9,070 nt of DNA from an uncultured Prevotella sp. (lineage in GTDB: Bacteria > Bacteroidota > Bacteroidia > Bacteroidales > Bacteroidaceae): assembly GCA_900769275.1 (NCBI GenBank), contig CAAGGA010000154.1, positions 1 to 9,070 of the forward strand. Direction: 5' to 3'. Of the stretch, positions 1 to 6,712 are shown piece by piece (position 1 is the stretch's first letter; each line of letters opens with the position of its first letter). The position numbers and the translations under genes were made by a program. The notes under the pieces were generated by a model. It was not told the origin of the DNA, did no database searches, and was given only the letters and a program-made list of their open reading frames with translations.

Positions 1-330
1 ACATCTGCCTGCGGCATTGTACGACACAAAGGAAAAAACAGGAAAAACCGTTGGTTGTTGGTTAGTGGTTTAGTTGTTATGTTGTTTAGTTGATAGTATT
101 CGACTCAATTGACAAGACAAACAACCAAACAACTAAACAACCAAACAACACCCAACGGTTTTTCCGGTTTTTTCTTTTGATGTCTTTGTATCTGTATGTG
201 CACAGCGTAACGAAAGTCGAAGTGTAACGGAGACTTACGGGGACGCTGGGTGCATACAGATACGGAAGATGCGCAGCAGCTTCCAAAGGAAAGACATCAA
301 AAGGGGTTTTTATTGTTTTCTTCTTTCAGA
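1..330. repeat. Family A hairpin repeat, copy 1 (left end cut by window)
   Basis: This stretch is homologous to 3264-3668 and in the same orientation. It begins with a small stem (GCC-TGC-GGC), then TGTACGACACAAAGG at 18-32 and an A-rich block. The A-rich block (about 28-54) is nearly complementary to 153-177, and the interval between them is itself an inverted repeat built from octamers such as CAACCAAA and CAACTAAA. A second complex hairpin follows at 175-300: TTTTGATGTCTTT pairs with AAAGACATCAAAA, GTATCTGTATG pairs with CATACAGATAC, then CAGCGT pairs with ACGCTG, and an AAGTC/GACTT pair lies near the tip. A side hairpin, GGAAG...CTTCC, lies at about 264-284. The copy ends in TTTTTATTGTTTTCT (307-321). 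It has no coding potential. It could be a structured RNA, a MITE-like element or a recombination-prone palindrome; the sequence alone does not decide. Confidence 0.75.
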
Positions 331-505
331 AGGATAAAAGGTAACATTCTTCCCTAATTCATCAATGCGTCACCCTAAGTCACCCATTTTTTGCATAACT
401 AATTGATTTTCAATATGCGCTACGTGATGGTGTGCAAAAATGATGAAGTCAGGAAACAACTAAACAACCAAACAACAAAACCTCCAAACCACAAATCGTC
501 AGGAC
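331..505. other. Intergenic spacer without a recognisable gene
   Basis: I see no gene or promoter here. It contains a loose inverted repeat (TTTTTGCA at 388-395 and TGCAAAAA at 433-440) and two GTCACCC units 10 bp apart near 370-385. A/C-rich sequence at 454-477 is an exact 24-nt match to 127-150 in the arm of the family A repeat. A short ORF that starts here and runs to 681 is low-complexity and crosses the terminator and the family B repeat, so it is not called. Confidence 0.5.
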
Positions 506-547
506 AAAAAAACGCCCCCGGCAGGAGCAGCACAATCCTATCGGGGG
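506..547 (-). terminator. Intrinsic terminator for the dapF-dapL transcript
   Basis: Read on the minus strand, CCCCCG pairs with CGGGGG (positions 547-542 with 520-515). A 2x2 internal loop follows, then AGGA/TCCT pairing and a 9-nt loop. The stem is followed at once by CG and a run of seven T (512-506). This is a GC-rich stem plus U-tract in the right orientation and about 165 bp past the dapL stop codon. A second short hairpin (ACGC/GCGT around 552-563) lies just upstream on the same strand and is followed by T-runs on both strands, so some bidirectional activity is possible. Confidence 0.65.
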
Positions 548-605
548 TAAAACGCAGGTGCGTTTTTGTTGATGATACCAAAGTGATAAACAAAAGCATT
601 TGGTA

Positions 606-707
606 TTTTATACGGTTTTACGGTTTTACGGTTTTGCGGAAGTTACCAATAGCCCTCACAAATCTCCGTAGAACCTTATAACCTTATAACCGCAAAACCG
701 TGTAAAC
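606..707. repeat. Family B hairpin repeat, copy 1, abutting the dapL stop
   Basis: The left arm (about 611-639) is a run of 8-bp units of the type GGTTTTAC. The right arm (about 665-707), read on the other strand, is also octameric but uses GGTTATAA units. The core at 636-671 matches the core of the second copy (5486-5521) at about 25 of 36 positions and closes with CGGA/TCCG pairing. The element lies directly beyond the dapL stop codon, as the second copy lies directly beyond the pectate lyase stop. It may act as a 3'-end stabiliser or processing site, or be a REP/MITE-like element. Confidence 0.65.
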
Positions 708-710
708 CAC

Positions 711-1940
711 CTACTTCATCCACTCACGAATCCAGTTCATTGCCTCGATGCAGTTCTCGCGTTTGCCGAATGCCGTGAGGCGGACATAGCCCTCTCCGCT
801 CGGACCGAAGCCTACGCCTGGCGTGCATACCACGTGAGCCTCGTAGAGCATCTGCTCGAAGAATTTCCATGAGGATGTACCGTTAGGAGTCTTAATCCAA
901 AGGTATGGTGCGTTTTCTCCGCCAAATACCTCGATGCCTACTTCCTCAAAGCCATCTTTCATGATGCGGGCGTTGGTCATATAGTAGTCGATGACTTCCT
1001 TGACCTGCGCCTTTCCCTCGGGAGAATAGGTGGCTTCCGCAGCCCTCTGGCTGATGTAGCTTGTACCGTTGAACTTGGTGCACTGGCGACGATTCCACAG
1101 GTTGTTGAGCTCGATGCGCTTGCCGTCAAGGGTGGAGACGGTCAGTTCCTTCGGTACTACGGTGTAACCGCACCTGATACCTGTGAAGCCTGCCGTCTTG
1201 GAGTAGCTCTTGAACTCTACGGCGCATTTCTTCGCCCCGCGTATCTCGTAGATGCTGTGGGGTATCTCCGGGTCTTGTATGTACGCTTCGTATGCTGCAT
1301 CGAAGAGGATGAGCGTGTCGTTCTTCAGTGCATACTGCACCCATTTCTTCAATGTCTCCTTTGTTGCCACCGTGCCGGTAGGGTTGTTGGGGAAACAGAG
1401 GTATATGACGTCCACGCGGCGGTCAGGCGGCAGCGGCGTGAAATTGTTCTCTGCATTGCTCGGGATGTAGATGACGTTGTTCCATTTTCCGTCCTCCAGC
1501 ACTCCGGCTCTGCCTATCATCACGTTGGAGTCGATATATACGGGGTAGATAGGGTCGGTGACGCAGATGGAGTTGTCCCACCTGATGAGTTCCTGGAAGT
1601 TTCCCGTGTCGCTCTTTGCCCCGTCGTTGACGAAGACTTCGTTGGCATCAAGATGTATGCCCCTTGCGAGGTAGTCGTTCTTTACTATGGCCTCGCGCAG
1701 GAACTTGTAGCCCTGTTCTGGTCCGTAGCCACGGAAAGTCTCCTCGTGTGCCATCTCGTCCACCGCCTTGTGCATGGCTTCCACCACGGCGGGGCAGAGG
1801 GGTTGCGTCACGTCGCCTATGCCGAGGCTTATGGTCTTTACGTTGGGATGCGTCATCTTGAACGCATTCACTTTCTTCGCAATGTCTGCAAACAGGTAGT
1901 TGTTTGGAAGTTTCAGGAAATGTTCGTTTACTAAAGTCAT
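711..1940 (-). CDS. dapL: LL-diaminopimelate aminotransferase
   Basis: DapL is a PLP-dependent enzyme that converts tetrahydrodipicolinate and glutamate directly into LL-2,6-diaminopimelate and 2-oxoglutarate. It bypasses the succinyl or acetyl branches of lysine and peptidoglycan precursor synthesis, and it acts in the cytosol. The 409-residue product has the usual family length and is a fold-type I aminotransferase. Visible landmarks are GYGPEQGY (71-78), the CFPNNPTG motif (182-189), FDAAYEAY (213-220, with the PLP-contacting Asp214 and Tyr217) and SYSKTAGFTG, in which Lys248 is the expected Schiff-base lysine. The start ATG at 1940 gives the typical N-terminus (NEHFLKLPNNYLFADI). The gene lies 69 bp downstream of dapF, whose product acts next in the pathway, with no terminator between them, so the two are probably cotranscribed. 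In some other Bacteroidota glnA follows dapL; here repeats and a terminator follow instead. Confidence 0.96.
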   Translation of the reverse strand: MTLVNEHFLKLPNNYLFADIAKKVNAFKMTHPNVKTISLGIGDVTQPLCPAVVEAMHKAVDEMAHEETFRGYGPEQGYKFLREAIVKNDYLARGIHLDANEVFVNDGAKSDTGNFQELIRWDNSICVTDPIYPVYIDSNVMIGRAGVLEDGKWNNVIYIPSNAENNFTPLPPDRRVDVIYLCFPNNPTGTVATKETLKKWVQYALKNDTLILFDAAYEAYIQDPEIPHSIYEIRGAKKCAVEFKSYSKTAGFTGIRCGYTVVPKELTVSTLDGKRIELNNLWNRRQCTKFNGTSYISQRAAEATYSPEGKAQVKEVIDYYMTNARIMKDGFEEVGIEVFGGENAPYLWIKTPNGTSSWKFFEQMLYEAHVVCTPGVGFGPSGEGYVRLTAFGKRENCIEAMNWIREWMK

Positions 1941-2009
1941 GGTGTGCTGCTGTTTTTTGTTTTCAAATCCAGTATGTTGTCGTTATATCATCGTGGCTCT
2001 GCTGTCTTC

Positions 2010-2855
2010 TTATACGCTCTCTATAGTGCCTTCGAACACGGTCGTGGCAGAGCCTGTCATATATACGTGGTTGTCCGCCTTGCGCCATTCTATCTCTAAT
2101 GAGCCGCCGTCCATGTGTATGGTGACGGTGCGGAGGTCGTGTCCGCGGAGTATCGTGGCTACCGCCGTGGCGCAGGCACCGGTGCCGCAGGCTTGGGTGA
2201 TGCCGCTGCCGCGTTCCCATACCCTCATCCTCACGCTGCCATCGGGCAGGAGGGAGGCAAACTCCACGTTCACTCTTTCCGGGAAGAGAGGATGATACTC
2301 TATCTTTCGTCCTATGCCGGCGACATCGGTCTGCTCGGCATCCTCGGTGAATATCACGGCATGAGGGTTGCCCATGCTGACGAAAGTCGCCTTGTAACTG
2401 TCGCCGCCAGCTTCTATGACGGCATTGTCGAGCGTGCCGTCGGCGGTAGCGACGAGTGAGGTGTCAGCGAGGATGGGCTCTCCCATATCCACGGTCACTT
2501 TCTGCACGGTGTCAGTGTCATCCGTAATGAGGTGGAGACCGACGATTCCCGATTTCGTTTCGAGCGTGAGGTCGTGTTTCGTGGTCAGTCGCTTGTCATA
2601 GACATACTTACCGATACAGCGAGATGCGTTGCCGCACATTCTCGCTTCCGAACCGTCAGCATTGAAGATTCGCATGGAGAAATCGGCGACATCGCTCTTG
2701 CCTATCAGTACGAGTCCGTCACTTCCGATGCCGGTATGGTATCTGCTCCATTCCATGGAGGCTCTTTCCGGATTGGCTATCTCGTCACGTTCCGTATAGA
2801 CGTAGATATAATCGTTGCCCAAACCGTGCATCTTGGTGAACCGAACTCCTGCCAT
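2010..2855 (-). CDS. dapF: Diaminopimelate epimerase
   Basis: DapF is a cofactor-independent racemase that interconverts LL- and meso-diaminopimelate. It follows DapL in the pathway and supplies meso-DAP for peptidoglycan and lysine. The 281-residue length is typical. The N-terminus FTKMHGLGNDYIYV (6-19) is the family hallmark. The two catalytic cysteines are visible: Cys74 in ARMCGNASRC and Cys223 in QACGTGACAT. The substrate-binding stretches FNADGSEA (64-71), MGNPHAV (161-167) and ERGSGIT (214-220) are also present, so the enzyme looks intact. The ATG at 2855 leaves an A/C-rich leader of roughly 45 nt after the promoter at 2908-2938, with no Shine-Dalgarno sequence, as is normal for Bacteroidota. 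It is the first gene of a dapF-dapL operon. Confidence 0.96.
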   Translation of the reverse strand: MAGVRFTKMHGLGNDYIYVYTERDEIANPERASMEWSRYHTGIGSDGLVLIGKSDVADFSMRIFNADGSEARMCGNASRCIGKYVYDKRLTTKHDLTLETKSGIVGLHLITDDTDTVQKVTVDMGEPILADTSLVATADGTLDNAVIEAGGDSYKATFVSMGNPHAVIFTEDAEQTDVAGIGRKIEYHPLFPERVNVEFASLLPDGSVRMRVWERGSGITQACGTGACATAVATILRGHDLRTVTIHMDGGSLEIEWRKADNHVYMTGSATTVFEGTIESV

Positions 2856-2907
2856 AATGTTATTATGTGTTAGTGATGTTGTTGGTTGTTTAATTCTGAT
2901 TTTGGTG

Positions 2908-2938
2908 CAAAGGTACGATTTTTCGGATAATTTCCAAA
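2908..2938 (-). promoter_or_regulatory. Bacteroidota-type housekeeping promoter for dapF-dapL
   Basis: On the minus strand, TTTG (2938-2935) is followed after exactly 19 nt by TACCTTTG (2915-2908). This fits the -33 TTTG and -7 TAnnTTTG elements recognised by the primary sigma factor of Bacteroidota. Transcription would start near 2902, giving a leader of about 45 nt that is A/C-rich and almost free of G. Confidence 0.72.
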
Positions 2939-2939
2939 C

Positions 2940-3154
2940 GGAAGACTGACATACAGTGAAATAAAAAAGAAGAAAAGTTACGGATTGTTACATTTCCCAC
3001 TGGTAAATCTGTCGAAAAGTAAGCAAAGAGCCCTTGTGTCCTTATAATATGGATTTCGTGCATGAAAATCTTCCGTTCAGGCTGCATCAATGCGCCATCC
3101 CAAATAGGGAATAATGTCTGCTTGGGAGGGTTTGAAGAAAACATAAAAAAAACA
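2940..3154. other. Intergenic stretch upstream of dapF, no gene seen
   Basis: No coding sequence is supported here. A small inverted repeat, CCCAA/TTGGG (3099-3103 and 3122-3126), precedes an A-rich run. The phrase CATCAATGCG followed by a C-rich stretch (about 3084-3100) recurs with two mismatches at about 360-376. The dapF promoter borders it on the left and the family A repeat on the right. Confidence 0.5.
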
Positions 3155-3668
3155 CCTTTGTGTCGTACAGGTCTCTTCGAGCCCTTGATGTAAAGTCTTA
3201 GTCTGTTAATGACAAGTCTCCCTGTCGGTCGGTTTGTCAATGACAGCCTGACCCTTTCCATCAGCCTTCGGCTTTGTACGACACAAAGGAAAAAACAGGA
3301 AAAACCCTTGGTAGCGGTTGTGGGGTGTGGGAAAGTCTTGGATGTGGAGTTGTAGGGTGTAGGAAAGTCTTGGATGTGGAGTTGTAGGGTGTAGGAAAGT
3401 CTTGGATGTGGGGTTGTGGGTTGTAGGAAGTTCCTGGTTGTAGGGTTGTAGGGTTGTAGGAAGTTTCTGGTTGTAGGGTTGTAGGAAGGTTTTTTGGAGC
3501 GAAGCGACGGTTTTTTCTTTTGATGTCTTAGTATCTGTAGGTGCTTGCATGCCGGAAGTCGTAGTACAACGGAGACTTGCGAGCAGGCAAACACTTACAG
3601 ATACGGAAGATGCGAAGCAGCTTCCACAGGAAAGACATCAAAAGAGGTTTTTATTGTTTTCTTCTTTT
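3155..3668. repeat. Family A hairpin repeat, copy 2
   Basis: This copy shares its right-hand structure with the copy at 1-330 and carries more on the left. TGTACGACACAAAGG (3275-3289) has a perfect 15-bp inverse partner at 3155-3169. A small stem, GCC-TTC-GGC (3264-3272), matches GCC-TGC-GGC in copy 1, and the flanking pair is A-T here but T-A there. The middle (about 3310-3490) is a G/T-rich tandem array. At 3517-3642 TTTTGATGTCTT pairs with the complementary AAGACATCAAAA, GTATCTGTA with TACAGATAC, and GTG-C-TTGC with GCAA-A-CAC. AAGTC/GACTT lies near the tip, with a side hairpin GGAAG...CTTCC. TTTTTATTGTTTTCT at 3648-3662 is repeated directly at 3691-3705. The left limit at 3155 is uncertain because copy 1 is cut by the window edge. 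Confidence 0.75.
3330..3425. repeat. Three 32-bp tandem repeats made of 8-bp sub-units
   Basis: Units start at 3330, 3362 and 3394, each beginning GGAAAGTCTTGGATGT. The first two are identical and the third differs at a few positions near its end. Each unit is four octamers, of the type GGAAAGTC-TTGGATGT-GGAGTTGT-AGGGTGTA. Related units of 33 and 25 bp, also starting GGAAG and containing AGGGTTGT octamers, continue to about 3483. The minus-strand ORFs across this array are a by-product of the repeats. Confidence 0.9.
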
Positions 3669-3808
3669 AGATAGTTGCGTAGGTTAGTAATTTTTATTGT
3701 TTTCTCTAATAAACTAAGAAGCCCAATGTAATACCTAATCACTAATACTAAGATTCCCCTTGCCGTAAATTATTCTACCTTTCTTGTCGGTTTCTCGAAG
3801 AAAAGATG
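3669..3808. other. AT-rich intergenic stretch before the pectate lyase
   Basis: No gene is seen. It contains the second copy of the 15-nt TTTTTATTGTTTTCT (3691-3705) and then AT-rich sequence leading to the candidate promoter of the pectate lyase. A near-match to the -7 element (TACCTTTC, 3776-3783) is also present. Confidence 0.45.
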
Positions 3809-3816
3809 TATCTTTG
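3784..3816 (+). promoter_or_regulatory. Candidate promoter of the pectate lyase
   Basis: TATCTTTG at 3809-3816 matches the Bacteroidota -7 element TAnnTTTG. The best upstream partner, TTG at 3784-3786, is 22 nt away, slightly longer than the usual spacing. The result would be an A/C-rich leader of about 30 nt before the ATG at 3854. The -7 match is good and the -33 match is weak. Confidence 0.45.
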
Positions 3817-3853
3817 CGGTCAAAAGCCAAATAACTAAACAACAAAACACCCT

Positions 3854-5455
3854 ATGAGGCTATATCTTGCGATATTGATATTGATTGCCACCCCGATACT
3901 TTCCAGTGCGCAGTACCCGACAATCCCCGACAGCGTGAAGCAGAGGGCGCGGGAGACGCAGGCACGGTGGGACAGTCTCGACGACGTGGCATGGCGGAAA
4001 GCCATGCCCGAGGTGATGGAGGGAATGATGAGGGGCAAGCGTTTCGTGCCTTGGTGCGCCACGCCAGAAGAGTTGCCGCAGGCAGATATTCCAGCTTTCC
4101 CCGGTGCCGAGGGAGGGGGAAAATACAGCTTTGGAGGACGTGGCGGACGGATATTTGTCGTGACAAGCCTTGCAGACTCCGGACCCGGGACGCTGCGTGA
4201 GGCCTGCGAGGCTGGAGGACCGCGCATCATAGTCTTCAATGTAGCGGGAGAGATACGTCTCGAACGCCCTATTCATGTCGTGGCACCATATATCAGCATC
4301 TTCGGACAGACGGCTCCCGGGGACGGCGTCGTGGTGACGGGGCAGACGGTAGAGGTGGATACGCACGACGTGGTGATACGGTATATGCGTTTCCGCCGTG
4401 GTGCCACGGACGTGGCGTTCCGTGACGATGCGTGCGGAGGGCAGGGGATAGGCAATATCATCTATGACCATTGCTCCTCATCGTGGGGACTTGACGAGGT
4501 GATGTCGATGTACCGCCACGTCTATAACCGCACGGAGGACGGACACTACCAGAAACTCCCCACCGTCAATATCACCATACAGGACTGCATCTTCAGCGAG
4601 GGACTCGACCTCTACAACCATGCTTTCGGAGCGTCCATCGGAGGACATAACACCCTGTTCGTCCGTAACCTCTTCGCCTGCAACATCTCCCGCAATCCTT
4701 CCATTGCCATGGACGGTGACTTCAACTTTGTGAACAACGTGCTCTTCAACTGGTGGAATCGTTCCATCGACGGAGGGGATGACAACTCCCGTTACAATAT
4801 CATCGGCAATTACCTCAAGCCCGGACCCGTGACAGGCTACAATATGGGCAAGGCTATCCGTCACAGGATACTGAAGCCCGAGGCGAGCCGTGACAAGGCA
4901 CGTCCCGAAGACTTCGGCAGGGCTTACGTCTGCGGCAATGTAGTGGAGGGCAACGCAAGGGTGACGGCAGACAACTGGGATGGCGGCGTGCAGCCCTCGT
5001 CCAAGGACGTGGCAGCGGCAATAGCGCGGATACGCACTGACAAGCCCTTCCCCATCCCGCATCTTGACACATTGCTGACAGCCGAGGAGGCTTTCCTGCG
5101 GGTACTCACCGATGCCGGAGCCACGCTTCCCCGGCGTGATGCCGTCGATGAGCGCATCGTGCGCAGCGTGAGGACGGGCGTTCCGGAATATGCCAAGGAT
5201 GCCAAGGTGCATGAGTCGCCCTACGTCAGGCGGCGTCTGCCCGAGGACAGCTATCGCCTTGGTATCATCACAGACCCGCAACAGGTAGGAGGACTGCCTA
5301 TATATAAAGGTACGGCGCGTAAGGACAGCGATGGCGACGGCATACCCGACGAATGGGAAAAGGCGCACGGACTGAACCCCAACGACCCAGTAGACGCCTC
5401 CCTCATCCGTGAAGACGGATATATGAATATTGAGTATTATTCTTTTAGTTTATAA
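3854..5455 (+). CDS. Secreted pectate lyase, polysaccharide lyase family 1 type
   Basis: This is probably a pectate lyase that cleaves de-esterified homogalacturonan by beta-elimination in the periplasm or at the cell surface. Residues 1-19 form a signal peptide (hydrophobic core LAILILIATPIL, cleavage after SSA). A helical segment follows, and the right-handed beta-helix domain starts at AFPGAEGGGKYSFGGRGG (81-98). Family landmarks are VTSLADSGPGTLREA (103-117), YDHCSSSWGLDE (204-215) and ISRNPSI (278-284), where Arg280 is a candidate catalytic residue. The C-terminus has a calcium-type loop, DSDGDGIPDEW (from residue 491), and the GYMNIEYY ending typical of Bacteroidota lyases of this group. 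At 533 residues it is full length. No susC/susD or other carbohydrate genes adjoin it, so it seems to be a stand-alone gene here. The exact substrate is not proven by sequence. Confidence 0.88.
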   Translation: MRLYLAILILIATPILSSAQYPTIPDSVKQRARETQARWDSLDDVAWRKAMPEVMEGMMRGKRFVPWCATPEELPQADIPAFPGAEGGGKYSFGGRGGRIFVVTSLADSGPGTLREACEAGGPRIIVFNVAGEIRLERPIHVVAPYISIFGQTAPGDGVVVTGQTVEVDTHDVVIRYMRFRRGATDVAFRDDACGGQGIGNIIYDHCSSSWGLDEVMSMYRHVYNRTEDGHYQKLPTVNITIQDCIFSEGLDLYNHAFGASIGGHNTLFVRNLFACNISRNPSIAMDGDFNFVNNVLFNWWNRSIDGGDDNSRYNIIGNYLKPGPVTGYNMGKAIRHRILKPEASRDKARPEDFGRAYVCGNVVEGNARVTADNWDGGVQPSSKDVAAAIARIRTDKPFPIPHLDTLLTAEEAFLRVLTDAGATLPRRDAVDERIVRSVRTGVPEYAKDAKVHESPYVRRRLPEDSYRLGIITDPQQVGGLPIYKGTARKDSDGDGIPDEWEKAHGLNPNDPVDASLIREDGYMNIEYYSFSL

Positions 5456-5580
5456 GGTTATACGGTTTTACGGTTGTAAGGTTTTACGGAAGATACAATC
5501 AGCCTTGATAAACCTCCGCATAACCGTAAAACCATATAGCCGTAAAACCGTAAAACCATATAACCGTAAAAATAACCCCC
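5456..5580. repeat. Family B hairpin repeat, copy 2, between pectate lyase and sigma factor
   Basis: This copy fills the whole 125-bp gap between two plus-strand genes. The left arm (about 5457-5489) and the right arm (about 5514-5576) are mutually complementary and built from octamers such as GGTTTTAC, GGTTGTAA and, on the other strand, GGTTATAT. The core at 5486-5521 is related to the core at 636-671. The right arm has about twice as many octamers as the left. No TAnnTTTG promoter is visible here. The sigma factor operon may therefore be read from the pectate lyase promoter, or from an alternative-sigma promoter I cannot recognise. Confidence 0.7.
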
Positions 5581-6213
5581 ATGCCCCCCGAAACCTCTCA
5601 TACAGTCCATATCTTTACGGATGACCTGCGGATAGCGCAGGCCGTCATAAGGAGGGACAGCCTGATATCCAAGGATTTCTTCTACAGGCAGTGTTACCCG
5701 CTGTTCAAGGTCATCTATGACAACTACTACACCGATTGCACCGATGTCTATGAGTTCGTGAACGAGATTTACACTGTTATCCTCACTCCCAACAGGGAGA
5801 CAGGACGCTGCCAACTGGAGAACTACCGAGGAGAGAGCCGCCTGACGACATGGCTGAAGACCGTCTGCCTCTGCCACTGCTACCATAAATACAAGCGCAA
5901 GGGAAGGATGTCCGTCGTACGTATCGAGACGGAGGAGGACGGAGAAAATGATTGTCTTGCCGATAGATTTCTCGACAACAGTTACTCTACAACCATGAAT
6001 ACCTCAGCCATAGACCGCAACGACCTTGAGACCGTCATAGCCATGATGCCCAATGAGCGGTACCGCAATATCATACGCCTGAGGTATCTCGAACGCAGGA
6101 CAAACGAAGAGACTGCCGAAGCCCTTGGCATGACAATGGCAAACTACTACAACAAGCACAAACTCGCAAAAAGACAGTATATCAGTTCACTAAACAAGGA
6201 GTCAAGACAATGA
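5581..6213 (+). CDS. ECF-like sigma-70 family RNA polymerase sigma factor
   Basis: This is a 210-residue protein with the two-domain layout of ECF sigma factors. Sigma region 2 is at about 32-108 (FYRQCYPLFKVIYDNYY, then EFVNEIYTVIL and GESRLTTWLKTVCLCHCYHKYKRKG-type helices). A linker follows, then sigma region 4 at about 148-205 with the helix-turn-helix RTNEETAEALGMTMANYYN. It should direct RNA polymerase to a specific promoter set, possibly including its own operon. The ATG at 5581 is the only plausible start; it follows a C-rich stretch right after the family B repeat. The stop overlaps the next start (ATGA, 6210-6213). It is unusually rich in cysteine around region 2.4 (Cys96, Cys98 and Cys100). 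The controlled genes are not identifiable from the window. Confidence 0.88.
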   Translation: MPPETSHTVHIFTDDLRIAQAVIRRDSLISKDFFYRQCYPLFKVIYDNYYTDCTDVYEFVNEIYTVILTPNRETGRCQLENYRGESRLTTWLKTVCLCHCYHKYKRKGRMSVVRIETEEDGENDCLADRFLDNSYSTTMNTSAIDRNDLETVIAMMPNERYRNIIRLRYLERRTNEETAEALGMTMANYYNKHKLAKRQYISSLNKESRQ

Positions 6214-6671
6214 ACAGCATTGGAAATATAAGTATCGAAAAGTTTGCTGCTTTCCTCGATGGCAACCTCCCCGATGATGAGATGCGGGGTATGGAGAAGG
6301 CTATCGAGGAGAGTGACCTCTATACAGACATCCTGGGTGAGGTGATGGAGGTGGACGACACTGTTGAACTCTTTACCGCCAATGGTGACGAGCTTGCCGC
6401 TCTCTCTGCGGATATAGACATCGTGTTTCCGGAGATTTCTCTCCCTGCCGGTGTGGATATAGACGAGGTGGAAGTAGAACTGTCTGTTGCAGACCCATCT
6501 GAGTCGCTCTCTGTTGCCGGCGTAGTGTCAGACTGCTCGGCAGCATCAGCGATGCCTGACGGCGTTGTCACGGATGTCACGTCAGTATCAGGCATCATCC
6601 CGGAGGAAGAACTTGGCGGGGCGGATGATGCGGCAAATATTGATGATAACGGATTTATAGAATCGTTCTGA
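6210..6671 (+). CDS. Acidic protein, possible cysteine-free anti-sigma-like regulator
   Basis: I do not recognise a named family for this 153-residue protein. Residues 9-48 (EKFAAFLDGNLPDDEM...) follow the pattern of the anti-sigma zinc-finger domain: a short helix, an LDG-x-L turn, an acidic helix with E and ME, and then a position where the zinc ligands would be. The histidine and cysteines are absent. The rest is very acidic and low in complexity (about 38 Asp/Glu against three Lys/Arg, none of them after residue 30) and is probably disordered. There is no membrane segment. Start and stop overlap the sigma gene by ATGA, which usually means coupled translation and suggests a partner of the sigma factor. 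The role as an anti-sigma factor is inference from position and the short N-terminal resemblance. Confidence 0.7.
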   Translation: MNSIGNISIEKFAAFLDGNLPDDEMRGMEKAIEESDLYTDILGEVMEVDDTVELFTANGDELAALSADIDIVFPEISLPAGVDIDEVEVELSVADPSESLSVAGVVSDCSAASAMPDGVVTDVTSVSGIIPEEELGGADDAANIDDNGFIESF

Positions 6672-6712
6672 AAGTGAATTCTGAAAGAAATACCAAACAA
6701 CAACACTGCACT

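Noticed and set aside
86..286. Minus-strand ORF of 66 codons
   Set aside because: Lies entirely inside the family A hairpin, whose base pairing explains the sequence.
388..440. TTTTTGCA/TGCAAAAA inverted repeat as a regulatory site
   Set aside because: Eight AT-rich base pairs with a 37-nt loop and no flanking gene to control; likely chance.
403..681. Plus-strand ORF of 92 codons
   Set aside because: Low-complexity translation crossing the minus-strand terminator and the family B repeat; no recognisable domain and no promoter.
3330..3483. Possible CRISPR array
   Set aside because: Units are contiguous tandem copies with no unique spacers, and there are no cas genes.
2890..3594. Minus-strand ORF of 234 codons with repeated LHIQDFPTP-like segments
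   Set aside because: The repetition comes from the 32-bp tandem array and octamers; the reading frame overlaps the dapF promoter and the structured repeat.
4478..5368. Long minus-strand ORF opposite the pectate lyase
   Set aside because: Shadow of a GC-rich real gene; no domain, and the plus-strand protein is a clear family member.
5456..5580. Housekeeping promoter for the sigma operon inside the family B repeat
   Set aside because: No TAnnTTTG element with a suitable TTTG partner is visible; the TACGGTTTT strings have the wrong spacing.
6674..6712. GTG start upstream for the FHA protein
   Set aside because: Would add 13 residues before the FHA fold; the ATG at 6713 with an A/C-rich leader fits better.
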